Shown one piece after another: positions 8,426 to 16,606 of a stretch of DNA of 33,504 nt. Below the pieces are notes generated by a model. It was not told the DNA's origin and searched no databases. It was given only the letters and a program-made list of their open reading frames with translations. The position numbers were made by a program, and so were the translations under genes. The DNA is from Sandaracinus sp. (GTDB lineage Bacteria; Myxococcota_A; Polyangia; Polyangiales; Houyiibacteriaceae). How positions within the stretch are numbered: position 1 is the first letter of the stretch; each line of letters begins with the position of its first letter. The stretch covers positions 1 through 33,504 of the forward strand of contig JACKEH010000050.1 in NCBI GenBank assembly GCA_020633125.1, read 5' to 3'.

Positions 8426-10129
8426 GTGCGCCACGCTTCTTGGAAGACGGCGACGCTTCTGTCGCTCGTGGTCGGCGTCGGGATCGGTTTCGTGCACGTG
8501 CCGCGCGCCGAAGCGTGTGGTGGCCTCGCCTGCAACACCTCGCTCGGCCAGCCGGTCGCGCAGACGGCCGAGCGCATCCTCTTCACGCACAACGGCGACG
8601 GCACCGTCACCTCGGTCGTCGAGATCCTCTACGAGGGCGAAGGCGATCGCTTCGCGTGGGTGCTTCCGGTGCCCGGTCGGCCGGAGGTCGGCGTCTCGTC
8701 GTCGTTGGTCTTCGACCGCCTGCAGGCCGGCACCACGCCGACCTACACCCTCACCACCTCCACCGAAGGCAGCTGTTCGGTGCCGTCGAGCGGAGGAGGG
8801 TTCGGCTGTGCGGCCAGCGACACCGCGACGTTCTCGCCCGCGGTGGACGCTGGAGCGATCGCGTTCGGCGACGGGGGCATGGACGTCTCGGTCGTCGACG
8901 CGGGCCGTGTCGGTCCCTACGACTACGTCACGATCTCACTCGATCCGAGCTTGCCGGAGCCGGGCATGGTCGCGTCGGAGTGGCTGACCGACAACGGCTA
9001 CAACGTCACGCCGCTCGCCAGCGAACGTCTCGGTCCGTACCTCGCGGCCGGCATGAACCTGATCGCCTTCCGGCTCACGAAGTCGACCTTCTCCGGCTCG
9101 GTGCGCCCCATCGTGCTGACCTACACCGGCACGCGACCGATGATCCCGATTCGTCCGACCGCGATGGCCGCGGCCGACGACATGGGCGTGATGGTCTGGG
9201 TGCTCGGCGAGCACCGCGCGATCCCGACGAACTACCGCCACCTCGTGATCGACGAGGCCCGCATCAACTGGCTGAACCCGGGCCTGAACTACGACGCGCT
9301 GATCACGCAGGCCGCGGACGAAGCGGGCGGCCAAGGGTTCGTCACCGAAGACGTACGGCGTACGCGGGACCTGCCGCGGGTGCACGAGTCCTTCGAGACG
9401 GCTTCCAACCACGAAGACTTCGAAAACGATCTCGACTACGTGCGCTATGCCGTCGACCGCTTCGCCCGCTACGACGGCTTCGGGGATGTCTTCGCGACCT
9501 ACGTGCCGCTGCCGGACGGGGTGACGGCGGCGCAGGCGCTCTCGTGCTTCAGTTGCTTCGTGCGGGAGCTCGGACCCGACTTCGTACGCGAGGCTTTCGT
9601 GGACGCGCTCGATCGCGAGGTCTTCGCGCCCTTGCGCGACGCACAGGCGCTGATCCTCAGCCAGCCGGTGTCGACGCGTTTCTACACGACGCTCAGCCCG
9701 GACGAGATGACCGTCGATCCCGAGTTCGACCTGAACCCGGATCTGCCGCTCCTGTCGAACGTGCACACCGCCCAGCGTGTCGTGGAATGCCGCGGCGACG
9801 TGACTTTCGCGGAGGCGCGTTGGCGGGTCGAGCTCTCGGACGGACGTGTGGTGCGCGGCGACAACGTGAGCGGTTGGCCACTCGGCAGCGACATCCCGGT
9901 CGCGCGTGTCGTCGAGCAAGCGTCGGTCTCGGGCACACCCGAGGTCGTGCTCGATCAGAGCGCGACGATCGACGCCGCGATCGAGACGAGCAACGAGGAT
10001 TACCCGCGGCGAAAGAGCGGGCGTGGGTGCGCGGCCAGCGACGGCCGCGGATCGGCCGGGCTCGCGTTGCTCGCGGTCGTCGGCTTCGCGCTTCGTCCGC
10101 GGCGCCGACGCGGCGGATCAAGGTCGTGA
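8426..10129 (+). CDS. DUF2330 exported protein with MYXO-CTERM-like tail (second of tandem pair)
   Basis: A 567-residue paralogue of the preceding protein. The frame is open far upstream inside the first gene, but the GTG at 8426, one base after the first stop, gives a proper signal peptide (hydrophobic TATLLSLVVGVGIGFV, cleavage near PRAEA before CGGLAC) with GGAAGG about 10 nt upstream; no in-frame ATG precedes the mature domain. This implies translational coupling. Core motifs match the first copy almost residue for residue around LTYTGTRPMIPIRPTA and DDMGVMVWVLG-HRAIPTNYRHLV, while the central and C-terminal parts have diverged. The tail (GCAASDGRGSAG, hydrophobic helix, RPRRRR) is again MYXO-CTERM-like but with one Cys instead of several. 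Its last 12 bases overlap the convergent protease gene. Confidence 0.92.
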   Translation: MRHASWKTATLLSLVVGVGIGFVHVPRAEACGGLACNTSLGQPVAQTAERILFTHNGDGTVTSVVEILYEGEGDRFAWVLPVPGRPEVGVSSSLVFDRLQAGTTPTYTLTTSTEGSCSVPSSGGGFGCAASDTATFSPAVDAGAIAFGDGGMDVSVVDAGRVGPYDYVTISLDPSLPEPGMVASEWLTDNGYNVTPLASERLGPYLAAGMNLIAFRLTKSTFSGSVRPIVLTYTGTRPMIPIRPTAMAAADDMGVMVWVLGEHRAIPTNYRHLVIDEARINWLNPGLNYDALITQAADEAGGQGFVTEDVRRTRDLPRVHESFETASNHEDFENDLDYVRYAVDRFARYDGFGDVFATYVPLPDGVTAAQALSCFSCFVRELGPDFVREAFVDALDREVFAPLRDAQALILSQPVSTRFYTTLSPDEMTVDPEFDLNPDLPLLSNVHTAQRVVECRGDVTFAEARWRVELSDGRVVRGDNVSGWPLGSDIPVARVVEQASVSGTPEVVLDQSATIDAAIETSNEDYPRRKSGRGCAASDGRGSAGLALLAVVGFALRPRRRRGGSRS

Positions 10130-10933
10130 GGTGGCGGCGCCCGGGGCTTCGGCTTCGGGCGCTTCCACTCCGTCCCAACGCCGCGGCAGCTCCCGGCTGT
10201 CGGTCAGCTCCCCGAAACGCGTCAGCGTCACGAGCTCGCGCGTGCGCAGGAAGCGACGCGTGTGCGCGACGATGCGAACGAGCTGGTCCGGGTCGAAGCG
10301 AGGCGTCTCGCCGGCGTCGTAGCTCATCACGTTTCCCGAGACCCAGCGGTGCTTCGGGTTGCCGAAGAAGTGACCGAGCTCGTGCGCGAGCGTGATGGGC
10401 GGCGCGATCGAGGTGATCACGACGAAGTGCCGCTCGCGTCGCCACGGCAGGCGCCAATGCACGCCACGTCGCCATTGGGTGGGGTCGTCCACGTCTCGCA
10501 TCGCGCGCACCACGAAGACGTTCACCACGCCTCGCTCGAGGTGCCGACCGAGCCGGCTGCGGTCCTCGCGGTCGTCGAGGTCTCGGTCGCGTAGCGCCAC
10601 GAGCCCGACGGGGACGAAGCTCACACCGGCCGGCGCGAAGATCTGATTGGCCCGCTCCACCTGCGCGACCAGCCACTCCTTGTCGCGGACCAGCTCTCCG
10701 TCGTCGCCGAGCGCGACCCGGAAGCGAATCGGGAGCACCACCCCGAGCGGAGCGGGGGCGGCCGGCATGACGTCCGGCGGAACGTCCCCTTCGTCGGATC
10801 CTCCAAGGGTTCCAGAAGGTTGCGCGAGGAGTCGCGCCGGGAGGGCGAGCGCGAGCGCCGCTCCGAGGGCGATTCGACGCCAGCGCTCGGTCCGCGGACG
10901 ACCCGAAACGGCGCGGGGGGGGCACGAGAACAC
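10118..10933 (-). CDS. Exported metzincin-like zinc metalloprotease
   Basis: A 271-residue protein with a basic N-terminus, hydrophobic signal segment (IALGAALALALPARLLA, residues 21-37) and a catalytic domain. The zinc motif is HELGHFFGNPKH at residues 184-195, an exact HExxHxxGxxH with Glu185 as general base, and a Met-turn NVMSY follows at 201-205, so this belongs to the metzincin clan. Upstream segments VERANQIFAPAGVSF and GVVNVFVV resemble the N-terminal subdomain of matrixin/reprolysin-like bacterial proteases. The start is GTG at 10933 without a clear Shine-Dalgarno, so the N-terminus could be shorter. The 3' end overlaps the second DUF2330 gene by 12 bp. The gene diverges from the mosaic lipoprotein at 11088 across about 150 bp. 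Substrate unknown. Confidence 0.85.
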   Translation of the reverse strand: MFSCPPRAVSGRPRTERWRRIALGAALALALPARLLAQPSGTLGGSDEGDVPPDVMPAAPAPLGVVLPIRFRVALGDDGELVRDKEWLVAQVERANQIFAPAGVSFVPVGLVALRDRDLDDREDRSRLGRHLERGVVNVFVVRAMRDVDDPTQWRRGVHWRLPWRRERHFVVITSIAPPITLAHELGHFFGNPKHRWVSGNVMSYDAGETPRFDPDQLVRIVAHTRRFLRTRELVTLTRFGELTDSRELPRRWDGVEAPEAEAPGAATSRP

Positions 10934-11087
10934 GTGGGAACCGTTCCGCTCTCGGCTTCGGGATGCAAGCGGGGCGGATGGCCGCTCCCGTGGCGCTTTC
11001 CGACGTCGGGCTTTGCGCTTCGCGCTGCGGCGAATCAGTGTGCGCGGTTCACGTCCGCACCACCGGACGTGGTTTTTGGAGGATGGA

Positions 11088-14000
11088 ATGAGCTTCGTTC
11101 AACGACGGGGAGCCCGATGGCTCCTCGTTTCGATGGTGGCCCTCGCGTGCGCTTGCGGCGACGACGACGGCAATCCCATGGATGGCGGGACGACCGACGG
11201 GTCGATGTCCGATGGCGGCAACGCCTGCGTCGGGGTGACCCAATGCGCCGCGGTCGGCACGACCTGCGCGGGGGATGCGCTGGTGACCTGTGCGCTCGAC
11301 GCGCGTGGCTGCCGGATCGAGACCCGCACCGATTGCACCACGACCGATCAGGTCTGTGACGCGAGCGGCTCGGCCGCGATGTGCGTGACCCCGGACGTGT
11401 GCGCCGGCGTCGAGAACGCGTGCGAGACCGAGGGTCGCACCTGCGACGGCGCCTCGCTCGTCGTGTGCGCGCCCAACGAGGACGGTTGTTTGGTCGCGAC
11501 CACGACCGACTGCGCCGAGATGCCGGGCGGCGTCTGCGACGACAGCGGCGACGCGGCGATGTGTGTGCTCCCGGCCGACCCGTGCATGGGCCTGACCAAC
11601 GCCTGCACGGTCGAGGGCACGAGCTGCGACGGCACGAACCTCGTCACGTGCGCGCCCAACGCGTTCGGCTGCCTCGTCGAGACCACCGACGATTGCGCCA
11701 CGCGCGCGAGCGGCACCTGCGAGCCCGGCGAGGTCGCGTCCTGCACCTTCACCGGCGATCCCTGTGCGGACGTCACCGAGTGCACGCCGGGCGCACCCTC
11801 GTGCGACGGCCCCTCGCTCGTGACGTGCGAAGCCGACGCGTTCGGCTGCTTCGTCGAGACACGCACCGATTGCACCGAGGCTCCCTTCGGGTTCTGCGAC
11901 GCGGACGCGGCGACGCCGATCTGCAGCACCGCCGCCGTCGATCCCTGCATGGGCGTCACGGAGTGTGATCCCGTCGGCCGCACCTGCGACACCGACACCC
12001 TCGACGTCTGCGCGCTCAACGCGTTTGGCTGCGCAGTGTCGACGCGCACCGACTGCACCACGGACGGCGACGTCTGCGATGCGACCAGCGGCACTGCGGC
12101 GTGCGTCGACCCCTGCACGCTCGTGACGACCTGCGCGACCGCGAGCTCCTGTGCCGCCGGCGAGGTCGTGACCTGTACGCCGGACACGAACGGTTGCCTC
12201 GTCGAGAGCGGCCGCACCGCGTGCGACACCGGCACGATCTGCGACACGCCGATGGGCGCGGGGGAGTGCGTCGCCGACGTGTGCCCGGCGGCGCCCGCGA
12301 TCGTGCTCGATTGCACGAGCGGCACGGTCTCCGGCGACACGGCCGACGGCTCGGCGAGCATCACGAGCTACCCCGGCTGCTCCGGGTCCACGAACTACGC
12401 CTCGAACGAGCAGGTGCACCGCTTCCGCAGCGCGAGCCGCCAGCGGGTGACCATCGTCGCCACGCGTGGCGCCGCCGACGGTGACTTCGACCTCTTCGTC
12501 ACCCGTTCGGCCGAAGACGGAAGCTGCGCGGACGCGACGGAGTGTGTCGACGGGAGCACGAACTTGAGCTCCAATCCGCTCGAAACCGTCGAGTTCGTCG
12601 CCCAACCGAGCGAGCTCTATTACGTCGCCTACGACAAGTTCGGCACCTCGGGCGCGGCGACCTCTGCCTACACGCTCGCGATCACCTGCGAGCCCATCGT
12701 CTGCGGCGACGGAATCGTCGACGAGGCGGAAGAGTGCGACGACGGGGACACCGACTCGATGGACGGCTGCTCCAGCACCTGCACCGTCGAAGACGAGTTC
12801 GCGTGCGACGACGCCGAGCCCTCGGTCTGCAACCGCATCGAGTGCGGCGACGGCCGCGTCCAGGGCACCGAAGCCTGCGACGACGGCGACACCGACGACG
12901 GCGACGGCTGCTCGATGACCTGTGAGGTCGAGGCCGACTACCTCTGCTCGGGTGACGCGCCTTCGACCTGCGTGCTCGCGTGCGGCAACGGCAACGTGGA
13001 GTCCGCCCGTGGCGAGGCGTGCGACGACGGAGACCGCGACGACGGCGACGGTTGCTCGGCGACCTGCACGCTCGAACCGGGCTTCCGCTGCACGGGCACC
13101 ATGCCCACGACGTGTTTGGCGCTCGCGCCGAACGCGACGTGCGCAGGGGCCGCCATGGTCGAGGAGACGTCGACCTACCTCGCGGCGAACCTCGCGCTCG
13201 GCGGCGATCAGCCGACCGCGACGGGCTGCGGCGGCGGCACCAGCAACCGCACGCTCTACTACGCGGTCACGCTTCCGGCTTCGAGCCGCGTGGACGTGAC
13301 GACGACGCCGGGAAGCAACGACATCGTCCTCTTCTTCCTCGACGCGTGCGACGCGGCGGCGTGCTCCTACGCGACCGATGCTTCGCCGGAGCGTGGCGCG
13401 CTCGTGAACACGAGCGCTTCGCCCATCACGCGAATCGTCGGTGTTCGCAGCTACAACAGCGCGACGCCCACGACGGTCGACGTCTCGTTCGCGTTCTCGT
13501 CGGTGTCCTACGCGCCGAACGCGACCTGCGCGACGGCGACGGCGGTGACGGCGGACGCGACCTTCTCCGCCGAGCCGCTCGCGCAGGGTGGACCTCGTCC
13601 GTCGGGCTCGGGCTGCGGCACCGGTACCGGCGACGCGACCCTCTACTACTCGGTCACCGTGCCGGCCGGTCAGCGCGTGAACGTGCAGACGACGCCGGGC
13701 TCCGATCTCGTGCTCTTCACGCAGAACGCGTGCACGGACGCGGGCTGCGCGACGTCGACGAACACGGCGCCCGAGAGCACCGTGATCGAGAACCGCGGCG
13801 AGACCACGATCGTGCGTGTCGTCGGCGTTCGAGCGCAGGCGCCGATGCCGATGCCGACGCCTTACGACATCTCGTTCACCTACGAGACGATCCCGACGAT
13901 CCCGAACGCGCTCTGCAGCGGCGCGACCGTGATCACGGAGGACACGACCCTGACGGCGCAGAACCTCGCGCTCGGCGGGACGCGTCCGATGGGGACGAAC

Positions 14001-15257
14001 TGCGGCAACGGCACCGGCAACCTCGCGCTCTACTACGCGGTCACCGTGCCCGCGCGTCAATGGGTCGACGTGCAGACCACGCCCGGCTCCGACATCGTGC
14101 TCTTCACCCAGAGCGCGTGTGGCGACGTGGCTTGTCTGAGCTCGACCGACTCGTCGCCCGAGTCGACGCGGCTCGAGAACCGCACCGACGCCGCCATCAC
14201 GCGCATCGTCGGCGTGCGCTCCTACGGCGCGGCGGCGTCGCCCTTCGACATCGCCTTCGCCTACCAGGCGATCCCGACGATGACGAACACCACCTGCGAG
14301 ACGGCCACCGCGATCGCCTCGAACACCACGTTGATGCTGCAGGATCTCGCGGCCGGCGGGACGCGTCCGATGGGCACGAACTGCGGCGGCGGCGCTGGCA
14401 ACGTCGCGCTCTACTACACGGTCACGGTGCCCGCGGGGCGTCGCTTGGACGTGCAGACGACGCCGGGCTCGGACATCGTGCTCTTCACGCAGAACGCCTG
14501 CGGCGACGTGGGCTGCCTGAGCTCGACCGATAGCTCGCCGGAGCGGACCACGATCCTGAACGACCGCACGACGCCGATCACGCGCGTCGTGGGCGTGCGT
14601 AGCTACGACACCGGCGCGGCGAGTCCCTTCGACATCACGTTCACGTACACGTCGCTCGCGTACGTCTACGAGCCGATCGCGGGCGCCTGCGTGGACGTGT
14701 CTGGCGGGAGCGCGATCGCGGGCGTGACGAGCGACGACTCGGTTTCGACCGTTCAAGCGCTTCCGATCGCGTTCGACTTCTTCGGCGCGCCGGTGCTCGG
14801 CTTCACGGTGACGAGCAACGGCTTCATGCAGCTGATGCCGGCCGTGAGCGGGACGGGGTCGACGTCGACCGGGAACGCGACCGTTCCGAGCTCGGGGGGC
14901 CCCAACGGGTTCATCGCGCCCTTCTGGGACGACCTCGAGCCGGCGAGCGGGGGCGCGGGCGCCACGTTCCTCGTCGACGGCGCCATGGGCTCGCGGCGCA
15001 TGGTCGTGGAGTGGACCAACTGGCAGGCCTACGACGACGCCAGCGGTGCGCTCACCTTCCAGGCCCACCTCTTCGAAGGGACCAACGCGATCGAGCTGCA
15101 TTATTGCTCGATGAACGCGACCACGGGCACGCGTCACAGCGGTGGCAGCGCGACCGTCGGCGTCGAGAACGGCGCCGGAACGGCTGGACTCCAGATCTCC
15201 TACGACACGGCCGGTGCCGTGATGACGGGATCCGGCTTCCGCATCACGACGCCCTGA
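11088..15257 (+). CDS. Giant mosaic cysteine-rich lipoprotein (1389 aa)
   Basis: A surface or periplasmic modular protein. The ATG at 11088 follows GGAGG (11078-11082). A signal peptide ends in ALACACGDDDG; the lipobox is imperfect but lipidation is likely. Modules by residue: 47-395, six repeats of ~55 residues with the pattern C-GVTxC...C-D-LVTCA-NAFGC-VET-DC; about 405-535, a beta-rich domain like bacterial pre-peptidase C-terminal (PPC) domains; 539-668, three DUF4215-type repeats (CGDG-V--GE-CDDGD-DDGDGCS-TC); 681-1190, four ~127-residue repeats (N-TC--A-----T---Q-LA-GG-RP-GT-C-G...LYY-VTVPA...TTPGSDIVLF) also PPC-like; 1192-1389, a domain with FDFFG...VTSNGFMQL and FIAPFWDDL that resembles nidogen-like adhesion modules. 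Adhesion or matrix binding is an inference. It ends at a very strong terminator. Confidence 0.9.
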   Translation: MSFVQRRGARWLLVSMVALACACGDDDGNPMDGGTTDGSMSDGGNACVGVTQCAAVGTTCAGDALVTCALDARGCRIETRTDCTTTDQVCDASGSAAMCVTPDVCAGVENACETEGRTCDGASLVVCAPNEDGCLVATTTDCAEMPGGVCDDSGDAAMCVLPADPCMGLTNACTVEGTSCDGTNLVTCAPNAFGCLVETTDDCATRASGTCEPGEVASCTFTGDPCADVTECTPGAPSCDGPSLVTCEADAFGCFVETRTDCTEAPFGFCDADAATPICSTAAVDPCMGVTECDPVGRTCDTDTLDVCALNAFGCAVSTRTDCTTDGDVCDATSGTAACVDPCTLVTTCATASSCAAGEVVTCTPDTNGCLVESGRTACDTGTICDTPMGAGECVADVCPAAPAIVLDCTSGTVSGDTADGSASITSYPGCSGSTNYASNEQVHRFRSASRQRVTIVATRGAADGDFDLFVTRSAEDGSCADATECVDGSTNLSSNPLETVEFVAQPSELYYVAYDKFGTSGAATSAYTLAITCEPIVCGDGIVDEAEECDDGDTDSMDGCSSTCTVEDEFACDDAEPSVCNRIECGDGRVQGTEACDDGDTDDGDGCSMTCEVEADYLCSGDAPSTCVLACGNGNVESARGEACDDGDRDDGDGCSATCTLEPGFRCTGTMPTTCLALAPNATCAGAAMVEETSTYLAANLALGGDQPTATGCGGGTSNRTLYYAVTLPASSRVDVTTTPGSNDIVLFFLDACDAAACSYATDASPERGALVNTSASPITRIVGVRSYNSATPTTVDVSFAFSSVSYAPNATCATATAVTADATFSAEPLAQGGPRPSGSGCGTGTGDATLYYSVTVPAGQRVNVQTTPGSDLVLFTQNACTDAGCATSTNTAPESTVIENRGETTIVRVVGVRAQAPMPMPTPYDISFTYETIPTIPNALCSGATVITEDTTLTAQNLALGGTRPMGTNCGNGTGNLALYYAVTVPARQWVDVQTTPGSDIVLFTQSACGDVACLSSTDSSPESTRLENRTDAAITRIVGVRSYGAAASPFDIAFAYQAIPTMTNTTCETATAIASNTTLMLQDLAAGGTRPMGTNCGGGAGNVALYYTVTVPAGRRLDVQTTPGSDIVLFTQNACGDVGCLSSTDSSPERTTILNDRTTPITRVVGVRSYDTGAASPFDITFTYTSLAYVYEPIAGACVDVSGGSAIAGVTSDDSVSTVQALPIAFDFFGAPVLGFTVTSNGFMQLMPAVSGTGSTSTGNATVPSSGGPNGFIAPFWDDLEPASGGAGATFLVDGAMGSRRMVVEWTNWQAYDDASGALTFQAHLFEGTNAIELHYCSMNATTGTRHSGGSATVGVENGAGTAGLQISYDTAGAVMTGSGFRITTP
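11226..12270 (+). repeat. Six in-gene cysteine-rich tandem repeats
   Basis: Six units of 52-57 residues, each with six to seven cysteines and the shared core LVTCAxNAFGCxVETxTDC. Units two to five are most alike. The cysteine spacing implies repeated disulfide knots in an exported protein. Confidence 0.85.
13127..14660 (+). repeat. Four in-gene ~385-bp tandem repeats
   Basis: Units begin near 13127, 13513, 13900 and 14281. Units three and four are most similar (ALGGTRPMGTNCG-G versus AAGGTRPMGTNCGGG; both have QTTPGSDIVLFTQ and CLSSTDSSPE), which points to recent internal duplication or conversion. Confidence 0.85.
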
Positions 15258-15269
15258 CCCGCGGCGCTG

Positions 15270-15315
15270 CATGAAGAAGAAAACCCCCGCCGAAGCGGGG
15301 GTTTTCTTCTTCATG
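15270..15315. terminator. Strong bidirectional intrinsic terminator (21-bp perfect stem)
   Basis: The arms 15270-15290 and 15295-15315 are exact reverse complements around a CGAA tetraloop. A GCGGGGG core stem is followed on each strand by TTTTCTTCTTC, so it would terminate transcription in both directions. It closes the mosaic lipoprotein gene 12 bases after its stop. Confidence 0.95.
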
Positions 15316-15375
15316 GGCACGAAACGAGACGTTGGGGGCAGTGGCCGTCGGGTGCTGGCCCGCTAGCCTCGCGAC

Positions 15376-15873
15376 ATGACCCTCCGCTGCGTTTGCCTCC
15401 TCACGCTCTTCTCAGTCGTCACTGCGTGCACCGCCGAACCGCTCGACGCCGACCAGGCGGCGGTCCACGAGGCGGTCGCCTCGTCCGAAGTTGCGCTGTC
15501 CAACTCGTGGGTGGCGGGCGGCGAAGTGCCGACCTGCAACACGTGCGCATGCGACGGCTGCTTGCGTGGCGTGCTCGACGGGGTCGACCGCATCCGGTTG
15601 AAGTTGCGCCCCGAAGGAGCGTGGTTGGACGGCTCGATGGCGTACCGCGTTGCTTCTACGTCGGAGGTGGTCCCCTACGTCGCCGTCGGAGTCGGGTCTC
15701 CCTCGGCGCCCGAAGACTACGACTTGGTCCCCATTCAGCCGGCCACGGTTCTGTCGAGCTACCAGTCGGTCGTGGTGCCGGAGCGCTTCCGCGGACGTGA
15801 CGTGTCACTCTGGTTCGCGACCTACGCGAGTAGAGGGGCCCGGCTGTTGCCGCCCTCAGCCCTACCACGCTGA
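15376..15873 (+). CDS. Small lipoprotein with CxxCxCxxC cluster (paralogue 1)
   Basis: A 165-residue predicted lipoprotein (lipobox VTAC, Cys18). After a linker it has VPTCNTCACDGCLRG, a C-x2-C-x-C-x2-C cluster, and then a beta-rich domain (IRLKLRPEG, YVAVGVGSPSAPEDYDLVPIQPATV, VVVPERFRGRDVSLWF). The same cluster and domain occur in the gene at 17423-17995 (VPTCNTCSCQDCLR, VVVGVGSQTNPSDYEFVDIDP, VQMPQRFQGQHVYVWF), so the two are clear paralogues flanking the sigma/anti-sigma pair. The tight cysteine cluster could bind a metal or form stacked disulfides. I do not recognise a named family. The ATG at 15376 gives a compact signal peptide; no clear Shine-Dalgarno. Strong terminator upstream, so it starts a new unit, perhaps reading into the sigma gene ~110 bp downstream. 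Confidence 0.8.
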   Translation: MTLRCVCLLTLFSVVTACTAEPLDADQAAVHEAVASSEVALSNSWVAGGEVPTCNTCACDGCLRGVLDGVDRIRLKLRPEGAWLDGSMAYRVASTSEVVPYVAVGVGSPSAPEDYDLVPIQPATVLSSYQSVVVPERFRGRDVSLWFATYASRGARLLPPSALPR

Positions 15874-15982
15874 AAGCACAGGGTCGCGACACCAGAATCG
15901 GGGCCGAGGCGTCGAAGACCTCGTGGTGGAACTCTCGATCGCCCTCGAAGTGCGACGGCACCTGCACTACGGTCCGCCCGCC

Positions 15983-16606
15983 GTGGTGCGAGACGACGAA
16001 TCCCAGCTCGTCTTGGCCGCCCTCGAAAGGCGGCCCGAGGCGGTGCGTGCGCTGCTTCGGCTGCTGACGCCCGTGATTCAGGCGCGGGTGGCGAAGGTGC
16101 TCACGCGGCGGCCCGTCGCCGGGCGCGACGTGCGCCAAGAGGTGCTCGATCTCGCGCAAGAGGTCTTCGTCGTGCTCTTCGCGGACGAGGGGCGAATCCT
16201 GCGGGCGTGGGATCCGGCGCGGGGCGCGTCGCTGAAGAACTTCGTGGGTTTGGTTGCGGAGCGTGAGGTGCTCTCGATCTTGCGCAGCGGTCGGCGGAGC
16301 CCCTTCACGGAGGACCCGACCGAGGGCGAGGTGCTCACGGAGCGGCGTGGTGGGGGGCGTGACCTCGAGTCGGACGTCGCGTCGCGCAACTTCGCGACGG
16401 CGCTGCTCGCGCGGCTCGAAGCCGAGCTGAGCCCGCTGGGGCTCCAGGTCTTCGAGGCTCTTTGGGGGCGGCAGCTCTCGGTCGAGGAGACCGCGGCGCT
16501 CCTCGGCATGTCCCACGACGCCGTCTACGCGTGGCAGAGCCGGTTGAAGAAGAAGGCGCGGGCGCTCGCCGAAGCGTTGGAGTCCCCGCAGGAGGAAGCG
16601 CGATGA
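15983..16606 (+). CDS. ECF-like RNA polymerase sigma factor
   Basis: A sigma-70-family regulator of about 207 residues. Region 2 is seen as ALLRLLTPVIQARVAKVL, then VRQEVLDLAQEVFVVLFADEGRILRAWDP and SLKNFVGLVAEREVLSILR; region 4 is LQVFEALWGRQLSVEETAALLGMSHDAVYAWQSRLKKKAR, a clear helix-turn-helix. It would direct RNA polymerase to promoters controlled by the adjacent anti-sigma protein. The frame is open upstream and several in-frame GTG codons could start it (15923, 15926, 15950, 15983, 15986); 15983 is chosen because it begins just before the conserved domain and gives the usual ECF length, but none has a good Shine-Dalgarno. The stop overlaps the next ATG (ATGA). Region 2 is divergent from standard ECF groups, as is common in large myxobacterial genomes. 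Confidence 0.85.
   Translation: MVRDDESQLVLAALERRPEAVRALLRLLTPVIQARVAKVLTRRPVAGRDVRQEVLDLAQEVFVVLFADEGRILRAWDPARGASLKNFVGLVAEREVLSILRSGRRSPFTEDPTEGEVLTERRGGGRDLESDVASRNFATALLARLEAELSPLGLQVFEALWGRQLSVEETAALLGMSHDAVYAWQSRLKKKARALAEALESPQEEAR

Noticed and set aside
12703..13090. Possible CRISPR-like repetition
   Set aside because: The repeats are in frame and encode DUF4215-type protein modules; there are no spacers of constant length.
11049..15320. A 1423-codon minus-strand open frame opposite the mosaic lipoprotein
   Set aside because: Composition is Arg/Ala/Val-biased without motifs, and the plus strand has a signal peptide and repeated domains.
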